Part shown: positions 43,772 to 53,518 of the stretch, piece by piece
Position numbering within the stretch: position 1 is the stretch's first letter
How the letters are laid out: every line of letters begins with the position of its first letter
Assembly: GCF_001431595.1 (NCBI RefSeq)
Contig: NZ_LDJO01000012.1
Span: forward strand, 1-64,000
Length of the DNA stretch: 64,000 nucleotides
Source: Stenotrophomonas acidaminiphila
GTDB lineage: Bacteria; Pseudomonadota; Gammaproteobacteria; Xanthomonadales; Xanthomonadaceae
Direction: 5' to 3'
Program-made: the position numbers and the translations under genes
The notes under the pieces: generated by a model
Databases searched by the model: none
Told to the model about the DNA's origin: nothing
The model's input: the letters and a program-made list of their open reading frames with translations, nothing else

Positions 43772-44626
43772 TTACTTGACCGACTTCAGGTGCTGCTCGA
43801 ACTCGGTGAAGCCCGGGCGCAGTGCCGACGGCACGGTCTTGCGCGCGAACTCCAGCGCGATCTTCGGGTTGTAGCCACGCAGGCAGGCCAGCAGCGCGGT
43901 CTTGACCGATTCGTAGATGCGCGAGTCCTGTTCGGCGCGGGCCTCCACCGCGGCCGCGACCGGACCGATGAAGCCATAGCCGAGCAGGATGCCGAGGAAG
44001 GTGCCGACCAGGGCACCGGCCACGTGCGCGCCGACTTCCTTGATGTCGCCGCCGATCGAACCCATGGTGATGACGATGCCCAGCACCGCCGCGACGATGC
44101 CGAACCCCGGCAGGCCGTCGGCCACCTTGGTCAGCACGTGCGCCGGTTCCATGGCTTCGTGGTGGTGCTTTTCCAGCTCCAGCTCCAGCAGCGGCTCCAG
44201 CTCGTGCGGCTCGATGTTGGAGCCGATCATCAGCCGCAGGCAGTCGGTGATGAAGTCGATCAGGTGGTGATCGGCCTGGATCTTCGGGTAATTGGCGAAG
44301 ATCGGGCTCTCTGCGGCGTTCTCGACATGCTCCTCGAGCGACATGAAGCCCTCGCGGCGCGCCTTGTTGAGCAGTTCGTACAGCAGGCTCAGTACGTCCA
44401 GGTAGTCCTGCTGCTTGTAGCGCGGCCCCTTGAACACGCCGACCACGGCCTGCAGGGTCTTCTTGACCGTCTTGGCCGGGGTGCCGACCAGGAACGCGCC
44501 CAGCGCAGCGCCGCCGATGATCACCAGCTCGTAAGGCTGCCACAGCGCGCCGAGCTTTCCGTGCGCGCCGACATAGCCGCCGAGCACGCTGATGATGACG
44601 ACAAGCAGACCGACGATGATGAGCAT
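43772..44626 (-). CDS. motA: Flagellar motor stator protein MotA
   Basis: A 284-residue membrane protein with four helices, two near the N terminus (IIVGLLVVIISVLGGYV and ELVIIGGAALGAFLV) and two after the cytoplasmic loop (GFGIVAAVLGIVITMGS and GALVGTFLGILLGYGFIGPVAAAVEARAEQDS). The cytoplasmic loop with charged residues that contact FliG is present. It pairs with the adjacent MotB to couple proton flow to rotation. ATG 44626 begins the first helix; the frame upstream is shadow-like. Confidence 0.95.
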   Translation of the reverse strand: MLIIVGLLVVIISVLGGYVGAHGKLGALWQPYELVIIGGAALGAFLVGTPAKTVKKTLQAVVGVFKGPRYKQQDYLDVLSLLYELLNKARREGFMSLEEHVENAAESPIFANYPKIQADHHLIDFITDCLRLMIGSNIEPHELEPLLELELEKHHHEAMEPAHVLTKVADGLPGFGIVAAVLGIVITMGSIGGDIKEVGAHVAGALVGTFLGILLGYGFIGPVAAAVEARAEQDSRIYESVKTALLACLRGYNPKIALEFARKTVPSALRPGFTEFEQHLKSVK

Positions 44627-44699
44627 GGGGCGCGGGACACGGGAGGGGATATCCCGTTGTCGGCCGCACCGGCCGGATCTGAAGGGGGAAAATGTGAAC

Positions 44700-45167
44700 T
44701 CAGTCGGCGGGTGTCGCTTCGGCCCCGCCACGCCGCAACGGGTCCGGCCAGCGCTCGCCGCGGCCGACGAAGGACAGCGAAACCGAGTTCAGGCAGTGCC
44801 TTTCGAAGGTCGGCGGCGGGCCGTCCGGGAACACGTGGCCCAGATGGCTGCCGCAGCGGGCGCAGACGATTTCCGTGCGCACCATCCCGTGGCTGGTATC
44901 GCGGATGCGGCCGACATGGGCCGGGTCGAACGGGGCGAAGAAGCTCGGCCAGCCGGTGCCGGAGTCGAACTTGGTACTGGAGCGGAACAGTGGCAGGCCA
45001 CACAGCCGGCAGCAGTAGGTGCCTTCGCGCTTGTTGTCCAGGAACACGCCGCAGAACGGCGCCTCGGTGCCGTGGTGCAGCAGGACGCGCCGTTCGGCGT
45101 CGTCCAGGCCGGCGACCAGGGCGCCGCGCTGGGCGTCGTCGGGGGGAGTCAGGTCGAAAGCGGTCAT
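44700..45167 (-). CDS. msrB: Peptide-methionine (R)-S-oxide reductase
   Basis: A 155-residue MsrB that reduces methionine-R-sulfoxide in oxidised proteins. Both zinc-binding CxxC pairs (CRLC and CARC), the fold signature [12 protein letters not shown] and the catalytic cysteine in RHCLNSVSL are present. No signal peptide, so cytoplasmic. Located 73 bases upstream of motA in the same direction; co-transcription is possible but the functional link is unclear. ATG 45167. Confidence 0.95.
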   Translation of the reverse strand: MTAFDLTPPDDAQRGALVAGLDDAERRVLLHHGTEAPFCGVFLDNKREGTYCCRLCGLPLFRSSTKFDSGTGWPSFFAPFDPAHVGRIRDTSHGMVRTEIVCARCGSHLGHVFPDGPPPTFERHCLNSVSLSFVGRGERWPDPLRRGGAEATPAD

Positions 45168-45292
45168 GGCCGCGCCTCCATGGGGGGAGCCTCATGGTAG
45201 GGGGCGGCCGGCGCCGCTCCAACCGCCGCGGTTAGCCCGCCTGCAGCGGCCAAGGTGCATCATCGCCGGACATGGACCTGTGGGAGTACCCG

Positions 45293-45670
45293 ATGAGACG
45301 GATTGCCCTGCTGTCGATTGCGATGCTGGCGGCCACCCCGGCCATGGCCCAGCTCAAGCCCGCGCCGGCACCGACCGAAACCCGGCCGGTGAGCCTGCCG
45401 CCGCCCTCGAGGCCGGCCAGCGACGCCTCCGGCCAGGCGGCCGACAACGCGCGCCTGCGCGAGCAGCTGGAACAGTCGAGTCCGGCCAACGCGGCCGCCA
45501 GGCCGAAACCGGCGGCCAGGCCGCAGACGGCCGCGGTGCCGGTGTACGACCAGCAGGGGCGACGGCTCAACGGCATGCGTCCGGCCGGTCCCGGGCGGGT
45601 GATGGACACCCGTACCGGGCGCTACCACGACACCGTGCCCAGCGGCGACGGCGTGCGCATCGTGCGCTGA
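45293..45670 (+). CDS. Exported proline/alanine-rich hypothetical protein
   Basis: A 125-residue protein with a clear Sec signal peptide ending AMA-QL. A low-complexity Pro/Ala-rich segment to about residue 85 follows, then a short conserved-looking tail with RVMDTRTGRYHDTVPSG. Predicted periplasmic; function unknown. ATG 45293 starts the signal peptide; an ATG at 45272 is upstream in frame. Divergent from msrB. Confidence 0.7.
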   Translation: MRRIALLSIAMLAATPAMAQLKPAPAPTETRPVSLPPPSRPASDASGQAADNARLREQLEQSSPANAAARPKPAARPQTAAVPVYDQQGRRLNGMRPAGPGRVMDTRTGRYHDTVPSGDGVRIVR

Positions 45671-45831
45671 GTGCCGGCAACGTGTGCCGCGCGGTGCGCA
45701 TGCGGCGGCCGGAACGGTCGCGCCAGGGCGCCTGCTTGCCCATTGCCGGGCGCACGCCGCGCCGGAGCCGGGCGGCCGCGTTGCGGGTCGCGGAAATGGC
45801 GGGCCTGGCGCCTCGTGTTGCCGTCGCAGGC

Positions 45832-46311
45832 TCAGTCGACGATGGGCAGGCTGAGCGTTTCCTTTACTTCCTCCATCACGATGTAGCTCTTGGATTCGCG
45901 CACGTGCGGCAGGGTCAGCAGGGTGCTGCCGAGCAGCTTGCGGTAGGAGGCCATTTCGTTGATGCGTGCCTTGAGCAGGTAGTCGAAGTCGCCCGAAACC
46001 AGATGGCATTCCAGCACGTTGGGCAGCTTCAGCGCGGCACGGCGGAATTCCTCGAAGATGTCGCCCGACTTGTAGGCCAGCGAAATCTCCACGAACACCA
46101 GCAGCCCGGCCTTCACGTACTGCGGGTCCAGCCGCGCGTAGTAGCCGGTGATCACGCCCTCGCGCTCGAGCCGGCGCACGCGTTCGGTGCAGGGAGTGGT
46201 GGACAGGCCCACCCGCTCGCCGAGCTCGGTGAAGGAAATGCGGCCTTCGGCCTGCAGGATGCGCAGGATCCGGCGGTCGATCTTGTCCAGCTCGCGGCTA
46301 CGGGCGGCCAT
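45832..46311 (-). CDS. Lrp/AsnC-family regulator of the dad locus
   Basis: A 159-residue Lrp-type regulator: N-terminal helix-turn-helix (GRISFTELGERVGLSTTPCTERVRRLE) and a C-terminal RAM/AsnC effector-binding domain (VECHLVSGDFDYLL-like stretch). It is divergent from dadA with 199 bases between, the same arrangement as the dadR-dadAX locus of pseudomonads, where the regulator answers L-alanine. Starts at ATG 46311. An inverted repeat at 46348-46370 is a likely binding site. Confidence 0.9.
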   Translation of the reverse strand: MAARSRELDKIDRRILRILQAEGRISFTELGERVGLSTTPCTERVRRLEREGVITGYYARLDPQYVKAGLLVFVEISLAYKSGDIFEEFRRAALKLPNVLECHLVSGDFDYLLKARINEMASYRKLLGSTLLTLPHVRESKSYIVMEEVKETLSLPIVD

Positions 46312-46347
46312 GGCGCTCTGCTTTGTGTGAAGGAAACGGGAAATTAC

Positions 46348-46370
46348 CCTGTTTTATCCTTCAATACAGG
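46348..46370 (+). promoter_or_regulatory. Likely Lrp operator upstream of dadAX
   Basis: CCTGT (46348-46352) and ACAGG (46366-46370) form an inverted repeat around an AT-rich 13-base centre. It lies just ahead of an A-run (46371-46376) and a TATACT -10 (46394-46399). The A-run sits where the -35 should be and is no consensus -35, which fits a promoter needing activation. Confidence 0.5.
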
Positions 46371-46393
46371 AAAAAACACTGGTATGGGCTGAA

Positions 46394-46399
46394 TATACT
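46394..46399 (+). promoter_or_regulatory. Probable -10 box of the dadAX promoter
   Basis: TATACT, one base off TATAAT, about 112 bases before the dadA start. No good -35 is found 16-18 bases upstream, so activation by the divergent Lrp-type regulator is likely. Confidence 0.45.
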
Positions 46400-46510
46400 G
46401 CGCCGTTCATGGCCCCTGCCCGATTCGGCGCAGGGAATTGACAGGGTCAGGGCCTGCCGCCATTCCCGCCGCGCCTGCGCCGGGCGCGTGCAGGTTCCCA
46501 GGAGACGACG

Positions 46511-47779
46511 ATGCGGGTTCTGATACTCGGCAGTGGTGTGATCGGCACGACCAGTGCCTGGTACCTGCGACAGGCGGGCCACGAGGTGACGGTGCTGGAC
46601 CGGCAGCCCGGCCCGGCACTGGAAACCAGCTTTGCCAACGCCGGCCAGCTCTCCTTCGGCTACACCTCGCCGTGGGCCGCCCCCGGGGTGCCGCTGAAGG
46701 CGGTCAAGTGGCTGTTCCAGGAACATGCCCCGCTGGCGATCCGCCCCACTGCCGACATCGCCCAGTACCGCTGGCTGTGGCAGATGCTGCGCAACTGCAC
46801 CGCCGGCCGCTACGCGATCAACAAGGCGCGCATGGTGCGCATGTCCGACTACAGCCGCGACTGCATCAACGAGCTGCGCGCGGCCACCGGCATCGACTAC
46901 GAGGGCCGCCAGCTCGGCACCACCCAGCTGTTCCGCACCCAGCAGCAGCTGGATGCCGCCGCCCAGGACATCGAAGTGCTGCGCCAGTACGGCGTGCCCT
47001 ACGAGGTGCTGGACCGCCAGGGCATCGTCCGCGTGGAACCGGCGCTGGCCGGCAAGGCCGATACCCTGGTCGGCGCGTTGCGCCTGCCCGAGGACCAGAC
47101 CGGCGACTGCCAGCTGTTCACCCGCAAGCTGGCCGCGCTGGCGGCCGCGGCGGGCGTGGAGTTCCGCTTCGACCAGGACGTGGCGGGGCTGCAGCGCGAC
47201 GGCGACCGCATCACCGGCGTGCGCATCGGCGGCAGGCTCGAGACCGCCGACCATTACGTGGTCGCACTGGGCAGTTATTCGCCGCAGCTGCTTGCGCCGC
47301 TGGGCATGCGCCTGCCGGTGTACCCGCTCAAGGGCTATTCGCTGACCCTGCCGATCACCGACGCGGCGATGGCGCCGACCTCGACCATCCTGGACGAGAG
47401 CTACAAGGTGGCGGTCACCCGTTTCGAGGACCGCATCCGGGTCGGTGGCATGGCCGAGGTGGCCGGCTTCGACCTGTCGCTGGATCCGCGCCGCCGTGCC
47501 ACCCTGGAAAAGGTCGTGCGTGACCTCTACCCGCATGGCGGCGACCTGTCGCGCGCCGAGTTCTGGACCGGCCTGCGCCCGGCCACGCCCGACGGCACCC
47601 CGGTGGTGGGCGCCACGCCGTACCGCAACCTGTTCCTCAATACCGGCCACGGCACGCTGGGCTGGACCATGGCCGCCGGTTCCGGGCGTTACCTGGCCGA
47701 CCTGATGGACGGCAGGGCGCCGCAGATCAGCAGCGAAGGCCTGGATATCTTCCGCTACGGCGGCCAGAGGGCAGGCTGA
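46511..47779 (+). CDS. dadA: D-amino acid dehydrogenase
   Basis: A 422-residue FAD enzyme oxidising D-alanine (and other D-amino acids) to pyruvate and ammonia, feeding electrons to quinones at the inner membrane. The N-terminal dinucleotide site is [16 protein letters not shown], and the C-terminal [14 protein letters not shown] and [12 protein letters not shown] are DadA hallmarks. ATG 46511 follows AGGAGACGACG. The alanine racemase gene begins on the last base of its stop codon (TGATG), so the two are coupled: the racemase makes D-alanine and DadA degrades it. Confidence 0.95.
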   Translation: MRVLILGSGVIGTTSAWYLRQAGHEVTVLDRQPGPALETSFANAGQLSFGYTSPWAAPGVPLKAVKWLFQEHAPLAIRPTADIAQYRWLWQMLRNCTAGRYAINKARMVRMSDYSRDCINELRAATGIDYEGRQLGTTQLFRTQQQLDAAAQDIEVLRQYGVPYEVLDRQGIVRVEPALAGKADTLVGALRLPEDQTGDCQLFTRKLAALAAAAGVEFRFDQDVAGLQRDGDRITGVRIGGRLETADHYVVALGSYSPQLLAPLGMRLPVYPLKGYSLTLPITDAAMAPTSTILDESYKVAVTRFEDRIRVGGMAEVAGFDLSLDPRRRATLEKVVRDLYPHGGDLSRAEFWTGLRPATPDGTPVVGATPYRNLFLNTGHGTLGWTMAAGSGRYLADLMDGRAPQISSEGLDIFRYGGQRAG

Positions 47780-48855
47780 TGCGCCCGGCACAGGCCCTGA
47801 TCGACCTGGAGGCACTGCGCGGCAATTACCGCATGGCGCGCCAGCTGGGTGGCGGCAAGGCACTGGCGGTGATCAAGGCCGACGCCTACGGCCACGGCGC
47901 GGTCGCCTGCGCGCGCGCGCTGGAGGCCGAGGCCGACGGCTTTGGCGTGGCCTGCATCGAGGAGGCGCTGGAACTGCGCCAGGCCGGCATCCGCAAGCCG
48001 GTGGTGTTGCTTGAGGGCTTTTTCGACGCCGCCGAACTGGCGCTGATCGTCGAGCACGACCTGTGGACCGCGGCAGCCTCGCCGTGGCAGGTCGAGGCGC
48101 TGGCGGCGTTCAGCACCGATGCCAGACTGCAGGTCTGGCTGAAGCTGGACAGCGGCATGCACCGGCTGGGGCTGTCGGTGGATGAATTCCGCGCCGCGCA
48201 CGCGCGGCTGTCGGCGCTGCCGCACATCGCGCCGATGGTGCTGATGAGCCACATGGCGCGCGCCGACGAGCTGGACAGCCCGCGTACGCTGGAACAGCTG
48301 CAGACCTTCAACCGCGCCATCGACGGCCTGCCGGGCGAGACCAGCCTGTGCAACTCGCCGGCGCTGCTGGGCTGGCCGCAGGTGCGCAGCGACTGGGTGC
48401 GCCCGGGCCTGATGCTGTACGGCGCCGACCCGCTGTACCCGCAGCCGAGCGCGCATGCGGCGCGGCTGCGCCCGGTGATGACCCTGCAGTCGCGGGTGAT
48501 CGCGGTGCGCGAGATCGGTGTCGGCGAACCGCTGGGCTATGGCGCGCGCTTCGTCGCGCAACGGCCCACGCGCGTGGGCGTGGTGGCCATGGGCTACGCC
48601 GACGGCTATCCGCAGTTCGCGCCCAACGGCACTCCGGTTCAGATCGATGGCGTGCCGGGCCAGTTGATCGGGCGGGTGTCGATGGACATGCTCACCATCG
48701 ACCTGACCGACCACCCGCAGGCGGGGCTGGGCAGCATCGTGCAGCTGTGGGGAACCTCGCCGACGATTTCCGAGCTGGCGCCGCGCTGCAACACCAGCGC
48801 CTACCGGTTGCCCTGCAGCCTCAAGCGCACCCCGCGCATCTACCTGTCGCAGTAG
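47779..48855 (+). CDS. dadX: Alanine racemase, catabolic
   Basis: A 358-residue PLP enzyme interconverting L- and D-alanine. The Schiff-base lysine is Lys33 ([11 protein letters not shown]) and the second catalytic residue lies in LGYGARF. Position directly after dadA with a one-base overlap marks it as the catabolic racemase (DadX) rather than the cell-wall Alr, though it could serve both. A terminator hairpin follows nine bases after the stop. Confidence 0.95.
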   Translation: MRPAQALIDLEALRGNYRMARQLGGGKALAVIKADAYGHGAVACARALEAEADGFGVACIEEALELRQAGIRKPVVLLEGFFDAAELALIVEHDLWTAAASPWQVEALAAFSTDARLQVWLKLDSGMHRLGLSVDEFRAAHARLSALPHIAPMVLMSHMARADELDSPRTLEQLQTFNRAIDGLPGETSLCNSPALLGWPQVRSDWVRPGLMLYGADPLYPQPSAHAARLRPVMTLQSRVIAVREIGVGEPLGYGARFVAQRPTRVGVVAMGYADGYPQFAPNGTPVQIDGVPGQLIGRVSMDMLTIDLTDHPQAGLGSIVQLWGTSPTISELAPRCNTSAYRLPCSLKRTPRIYLSQ

Positions 48856-48863
48856 CGGCAACA

Positions 48864-48891
48864 GGAAAGGGCCGCGTGTGCGGCCCTTTCC
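48864..48891. terminator. Terminator after dadX, probably bidirectional
   Basis: A perfect 12-base stem (GGAAAGGGCCGC, 48864-48875, with GCGGCCCTTTCC, 48880-48891) and a GTGT loop. It has a short CTTTCC tail on the right and, read leftward, GGCCCTTTCC. It lies between the convergent dadX and DUF3016 genes. Confidence 0.8.
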
Positions 48892-48918
48892 GTGATGCGA
48901 GACAGTGCCTGGCGGCGG

Positions 48919-49488
48919 TCAGAGCCCGGCGGTGGGGCGGTCCTCGCGCAGTTCGCGGCGCAGCCAGTCATCGAGCAGGCGCTTCTCGTAGCGCAGCGGA
49001 TCGGTGTCGGACAGGCGCGTGGCGCCGTACAGGTAGGCGTTGTCCACCAGCTTGCGCTCGCCCTGGTCGATCACCTGGCCCTGGGCGTCGGTGACGGTGA
49101 ACTGCAGGTTGATCCGCGGCGGGTAGATGTTGCGCATGATGCGCACGTCGTCCAGGCGCGGGCCCTGCCAGGGCTCGTAATCGCCGGCGCGCTTGATGTC
49201 GGTGATGGTGACGGTCATCTGCTGCCCTTCGGGCAACTTGCTGGACGCCTGCTTGCGCAGGTACTCGGCCAGGTCCACTACCCAGTCACCGCGCTCGGCA
49301 TCCCAGCGGTTGCGGCTCTGGCGCAGTTCGGTGAACCCGGACGGATCGTTCCACTGCACCTGCACCGGGCCTTCCACGGCCAGGGCGCGCGGCGCCTGCG
49401 GGTCGGTGACACTGGCGGGCCGGGCATCGGCGGCACCCGCCGCGAGCAGACAGGCCAGCACCAGGGCGGCAACGGTCGGGGTTTTCAT
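48919..49488 (-). CDS. DUF3016 family periplasmic protein
   Basis: A 189-residue exported protein with a Sec signal peptide (cleavage near ADA-RP) and the DUF3016 body (VQVQWNDPSGFTELRQS, VVDLAEYLRKQASSKLPEGQ, VTITDIKRAGDYEPW). Function unknown; the family is common in xanthomonads and other gammaproteobacteria. ATG 49488 is set by GGAGG six bases upstream; an in-frame ATG at 49515 lies above that site. It converges with dadX across a terminator. Confidence 0.88.
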   Translation of the reverse strand: MKTPTVAALVLACLLAAGAADARPASVTDPQAPRALAVEGPVQVQWNDPSGFTELRQSRNRWDAERGDWVVDLAEYLRKQASSKLPEGQQMTVTITDIKRAGDYEPWQGPRLDDVRIMRNIYPPRINLQFTVTDAQGQVIDQGERKLVDNAYLYGATRLSDTDPLRYEKRLLDDWLRRELREDRPTAGL

Positions 49489-49672
49489 GACGAACCTCCG
49501 GAAACGGGTCTTCACGCAGTGTGGGGGCGATCACCGCCCCGGGCAATCGCCAGCCGCCCGGCGGTTGGCCGCGGGTTGTGGACGGTTCATCATCACATGC
49601 CGTGGATAGTTGCGCGCCCAGACTTTTCCCCGTTGCGGCACGGCCGCGAGGACCTGACCACCCGCCTTGAGC

Positions 49673-51682
49673 ATGCATCCGCCCGAACTGGAACCATTCG
49701 TCCCGCCGCCGGCCGCGGGGGGGCTGGACGACGCCTCGCTTTACCAGGATGTGTTCGAGGCCGTCGGCACCGGGTTCTGCGTGATCGAGGTGCTGTTCGA
49801 CGAAGCCCGCGCGGTGGACTTCCTGCACTGCAAGGTGAATGCGGCATTCGAGCGCATCACCGGCCTGAGCGGGGTGGCCGGGCGTCGCGCCACCGAGGTG
49901 CTGCCGGGGCTGGACGAGTACTGGTTCCGGGTGTTCGGCCGGGTGGTCCACGATGGCGTGCCCGCGCAGTTCGAGCGCCACCTGCCGCAACTCGGCCGCT
50001 GGTACTCGGTCGAGGCGGTCCGGCTCGGCCCGGCGGGGACCCGGCGCATCGCGGTGCTGTTCGTGGACATCTCGCGGCGCAAGCAGATCGAGACCGAACT
50101 GGCCGAAAGCGAGGCGCGCTTCAGCGCGCTGGCCGACGGCCTGCCGATGCCTGTCTGGGTGCTGGACGACCTGGGCCACGTGCGCTTCGTCAACAATGCC
50201 TTCGGCACCTTCTTCGGGCTGGAGGCGGACCATCGCTTCGGGCCGCGCTGGTGGGAAGGGCTGCTGCACCCGGAAGACCTGAAGGTCTTCGAATACGCGC
50301 TGGAGGACGCCCTGTCCAACGAGCGCGACATGCACCTGAACGCGCGCCTGCGCCGCCATGATGGCCAATGGCGGTGGCTGGAGATGAACGCCGTGCCGCG
50401 TTTCTCGGCCGATGGCCGCTTCATCGGCCTGGCCGGCAACAGCCCGGACATCACCGAGCGCCGCGAGGTCGAGATGGCGCGCGAAGAACTGCTGGGGGCC
50501 GAGCGCGCCGCGCGCAACGCGGCCGAAGGCATGGCACGGGTGAAGGACGAATTCCTTGCCACCTTGTCGCACGAACTGCGCACCCCGCTCACCACCATCC
50601 TGGGCTGGAGCGAGCTGCTGCTGCAGCGCATGGAGGCCGACCACCCCATGCGCCGCGGGGTGGAGGTGATCGCCAGCAGCGCCATGGCGCAGAAGCGGCT
50701 GATGTCGGACATGCTCGACCTGAGCAGCATGTTGCTGGGCAAGGTGCAGCTGGAGGTCGAAGTGCTCGACCTGGCAGAGCAGGTGCGCGAAGCGGCGCGC
50801 CTGCAGGAGCTGGCTGCACGGGACAAGGCGCAGACCCTGCTGGTCGACGTGCCGCAGGCGCCGTGCCCGGTGCTGGGCGACGCCACGCGGCTGCAGCAGG
50901 TGCTGTGGAACCTGTTGGCCAACGCCATCAAGTTCACCCCGGTCGAGGGCCGGATCGAGGTCGTGCTGCGGCAGGAGGACGGGCATTACGCGGTGGACGT
51001 GCGCGACAACGGCGACGGCATCGCGCCGGAGTTCCTGGCGCAGTTGTTCAGCCGCTTCAGCCAGGCCGATACCACCACCACCCGCCGCCATGGCGGGTTG
51101 GGGCTGGGGCTGGCCATCGCCCGGCAGTTGACCGAACTGCATGGCGGATCGGTGTGCGCGCAGAGCGCGGGCGCCGGCCAGGGGGCCACCTTCAGCGTGC
51201 GCCTGCCGGTGTATCGCGTGGAGAATGCCGGACGGCCGCGGCGCACCGTGCAACGGGTCGCGAACGGCGAGCAGGTGGTGGCTGGCCATGCCCTGGCCGG
51301 GACCCGCATCCTCGCGGTGGAGGACCAGCCGGAGGTGCTGGCCTATCTGCGGCGGGTGCTGGAGGAGCAGGGCGCCAGCGTGGTGGCCGCGACGTCCGCC
51401 GCCGAGGCGCTGGGCCTGCTCGACCTGCGCGGCCATGCCGCCTTCGACGTGCTGGTCAGCGACGTCGGCATGCCCGGCATGGACGGCTACGGACTGGTAC
51501 GCACGCTGCGCGAGACCATGGGCATCTCCGCGGTGGAACTGCCGGCGGTCGCGGTGACCGCACTGGCGCGCGGCGACGACCGCCGCCGCGCGCTGGCGGC
51601 CGGATTCCAGATGCATGTCGCCAAGCCCTACAGCGTGGCGCAGCTGGTCGGCGCGATCCGCGAGGCCTGTACTCGCCGCTGA
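49673..51682 (+). CDS. Hybrid sensor histidine kinase (PAS-PAS-HK-REC)
   Basis: A 669-residue cytoplasmic kinase: two PAS domains (about 25-145 and 150-280), a HisKA domain with the phosphoacceptor in FLATLSHELRTPLT (near 300), a HATPase domain (NLLANAIKFTP, DNGDGI, GLGLGLAI) and a C-terminal receiver with Asp near 598 (VSDVGMPGMDG). There is no membrane helix, so it senses a cytosolic signal. No dedicated response regulator is adjacent; the receiver may pass phosphate to a distant phosphotransfer protein. Start at ATG 49673; a TTG at 49667 is also in frame. Confidence 0.9.
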   Translation: MHPPELEPFVPPPAAGGLDDASLYQDVFEAVGTGFCVIEVLFDEARAVDFLHCKVNAAFERITGLSGVAGRRATEVLPGLDEYWFRVFGRVVHDGVPAQFERHLPQLGRWYSVEAVRLGPAGTRRIAVLFVDISRRKQIETELAESEARFSALADGLPMPVWVLDDLGHVRFVNNAFGTFFGLEADHRFGPRWWEGLLHPEDLKVFEYALEDALSNERDMHLNARLRRHDGQWRWLEMNAVPRFSADGRFIGLAGNSPDITERREVEMAREELLGAERAARNAAEGMARVKDEFLATLSHELRTPLTTILGWSELLLQRMEADHPMRRGVEVIASSAMAQKRLMSDMLDLSSMLLGKVQLEVEVLDLAEQVREAARLQELAARDKAQTLLVDVPQAPCPVLGDATRLQQVLWNLLANAIKFTPVEGRIEVVLRQEDGHYAVDVRDNGDGIAPEFLAQLFSRFSQADTTTTRRHGGLGLGLAIARQLTELHGGSVCAQSAGAGQGATFSVRLPVYRVENAGRPRRTVQRVANGEQVVAGHALAGTRILAVEDQPEVLAYLRRVLEEQGASVVAATSAAEALGLLDLRGHAAFDVLVSDVGMPGMDGYGLVRTLRETMGISAVELPAVAVTALARGDDRRRALAAGFQMHVAKPYSVAQLVGAIREACTRR

Positions 51683-51758
51683 ACCCCCTTCGTGCACGAC
51701 CGGTCCCAGTGCGGGCGGGCCGCTAGAATGACCAGCTACGTTCCGCTGGATATCCGCG

Positions 51759-52814
51759 ATGGCCGCCGCTCAAGACGCCCCGCTGCAGACCCTGTTCCTC
51801 CCGTTCGCCAATGGCGCGTTGCCATGGCCGCAGGGACCGGTGCTGTTCCTGCGCGCGCGCGAGGGCTGGCCACTGCGCGAGCACGCCGCGCCCGGTCAAC
51901 TGGTGTGCGTGCAGAGTTTCCGCCCGTTTGCGCAGGCGCTGGAGCGTGGCGGCTGGGAGGTGCGCGAAGAAGCCGGGCTGGACGCAGCGGATGCGCGCTA
52001 CCCGCTGGTGCTGGTACTGCCGCCGCGCCAGCGCGAAGAAGCCCGCGCACTGTTGGCGCGTGCGCTGGAGCGGGTGGCGCCGGGCGGCGTGTTGCTGGCC
52101 TGCCAGTCCAACAACGAGGGCGCGCGCTCCGGCGAAAGCGACCTGCAGCTGCTGGCCGGCCTTGGCGGCAAGCTGACCAAGAACCACTGCCGCGTGTACT
52201 GGAGCGCGCCGCTCGATGGCCACCACGACGAAGCCCTGTGCGCGCGCTGGGCGGCGCTGGATGCGCCGCGGCCGATCATGGACGGGCGCTTCCTCAGCCG
52301 TCCGGGCGTGTTCGCCTGGGACCGCATCGATCGCGCCTCGGCGCTGCTGGTCGAGCAGTTGCCGCCGGATCTGGCCGGGCGTGGCGCCGATCTCGGTGCC
52401 GGCTGGGGCTATCTGTCAGCCGAAGTGCTGGCGCGTTGCCCCAAGGTGACCGCGCTGGACCTGTACGAGGCCGAGTCGCGGGCGCTGGCACTGGCCCGCC
52501 ACAACCTGGCCGGCAGCCGCGCGCAGCTGGATTTCCGCTGGCACGACGTCACCGCCGGCATCGACGGCCGCTACGATTTCATCGTCTCCAACCCGCCGTT
52601 CCATACCCCCGCGCGCGAGGACCGGCCGGACATCGGCCAGCGCTTCATCGCCGTGGCCGCGCAGGCGCTGCGCCCGGGCGGGTGCCTGTTCATGGTCGCC
52701 AACCGGCACCTGCCCTACGAACAGATCCTCAACGACAGTTTCGGGCAGGTGCACGTGGCAGCCGAGCGCGATGGCTTCAAGGTCATCGTCGGTACCCGCG
52801 GGGGCCGCGCATGA
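51759..52814 (+). CDS. rsmC: 16S rRNA (guanine-N2) methyltransferase, RsmC family
   Basis: A 351-residue protein with the two-domain RsmC architecture: an inactive N-terminal methyltransferase-like half and an active C-terminal half with SAM-binding LGAGWGYLSAEVL and the amino-methylase motif NPPF (VSNPPFHTP). RsmC methylates G1207 of 16S rRNA; RlmG-like activity on 23S rRNA cannot be excluded. Its stop overlaps the start of the pseudouridine synthase gene (ATGA), making an rRNA-modification operon. A TAGAAT box at 51724-51729 is a plausible -10. Confidence 0.88.
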   Translation: MAAAQDAPLQTLFLPFANGALPWPQGPVLFLRAREGWPLREHAAPGQLVCVQSFRPFAQALERGGWEVREEAGLDAADARYPLVLVLPPRQREEARALLARALERVAPGGVLLACQSNNEGARSGESDLQLLAGLGGKLTKNHCRVYWSAPLDGHHDEALCARWAALDAPRPIMDGRFLSRPGVFAWDRIDRASALLVEQLPPDLAGRGADLGAGWGYLSAEVLARCPKVTALDLYEAESRALALARHNLAGSRAQLDFRWHDVTAGIDGRYDFIVSNPPFHTPAREDRPDIGQRFIAVAAQALRPGGCLFMVANRHLPYEQILNDSFGQVHVAAERDGFKVIVGTRGGRA

Positions 52815-53518
52815 AGCTGGTCAAGCACATCGCCAACCTCGGCTACGGCAGCCGCAAGCAGGTGCAGTGGCTGTTCCGCGAGGGCCGCGTCACCGATGCC
52901 GACGGGCAGGTGCTGTACGCCGACGACAAGGTCGGGCACGACGCCATCCGTGTCGATGGCGAGCCGCTGGACCCACCGCCGGGATTGACCCTGGTGCTGC
53001 ACAAGCCGGCCGGCTACACCTGCTCGACCAAGGACCAGGGGCGGCTGGTCTACGACCTGCTGCCGTCGCGCTTCCGCGACCGCTCGCCGCTGCTGTCCAC
53101 CGTCGGGCGCCTGGACCGCGACACCAGCGGACTGTTGTTGATGACCGACGACGGCGGCCTGCTGCACCGGATCGTGTCGCCGAAGTCGAAGCTGGACAAG
53201 GTCTACGAGGCGCGGCTGGCCCAGGACCTGCGCGGCGACGAGGCGGCATGCTTCGCCAGCGGCACGCTGTTGCTGGAATCGGACGACAAACCGCTGCTGC
53301 CAGCCGAACTGGAGGTGCTCGGCCCGCGCCACGCGCGGCTCACCCTGCACGAGGGCCGCTACCACCAGGTGCGGCGCATGTTCGCGGCGGTCGGCAACCA
53401 CGTCGATGCCCTGCACCGCAGCCGTATCGGCGGGCTGGCGCTCGATGACCTGGCCGAAGGGCAGTGGCGGCTGCTGTCGGCGGACGACCTGCAGGTCCTG
53501 TTCGGGGACCGGCCATGA
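52811..53518 (+). CDS. rRNA pseudouridine synthase, RsuA family
   Basis: A 235-residue enzyme with an N-terminal S4 RNA-binding domain (GYGSRKQVQWLFREGRV) and the RsuA/RluB-type catalytic domain; the catalytic Asp is in GRLDRDTSGLLL. It most resembles RsuA (16S U516), but the exact target base cannot be read from sequence alone. ATG overlaps the rsmC stop (52811-52814), and its own stop overlaps the next start, so three genes are translationally coupled. Confidence 0.9.
   Translation: MKLVKHIANLGYGSRKQVQWLFREGRVTDADGQVLYADDKVGHDAIRVDGEPLDPPPGLTLVLHKPAGYTCSTKDQGRLVYDLLPSRFRDRSPLLSTVGRLDRDTSGLLLMTDDGGLLHRIVSPKSKLDKVYEARLAQDLRGDEAACFASGTLLLESDDKPLLPAELEVLGPRHARLTLHEGRYHQVRRMFAAVGNHVDALHRSRIGGLALDDLAEGQWRLLSADDLQVLFGDRP

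Noticed and set aside
45671..45831. A gene or terminator between the convergent exported protein and the Lrp-type regulator
   Set aside because: Frames are short and Arg-rich, and I found no perfect hairpin.
49671..49700. TGCATCC near the hybrid kinase start as a fifth ECF promoter
   Set aside because: It reads TGCATCCG, lies inside the coding start, and there is no CGTA box 14 bases downstream.
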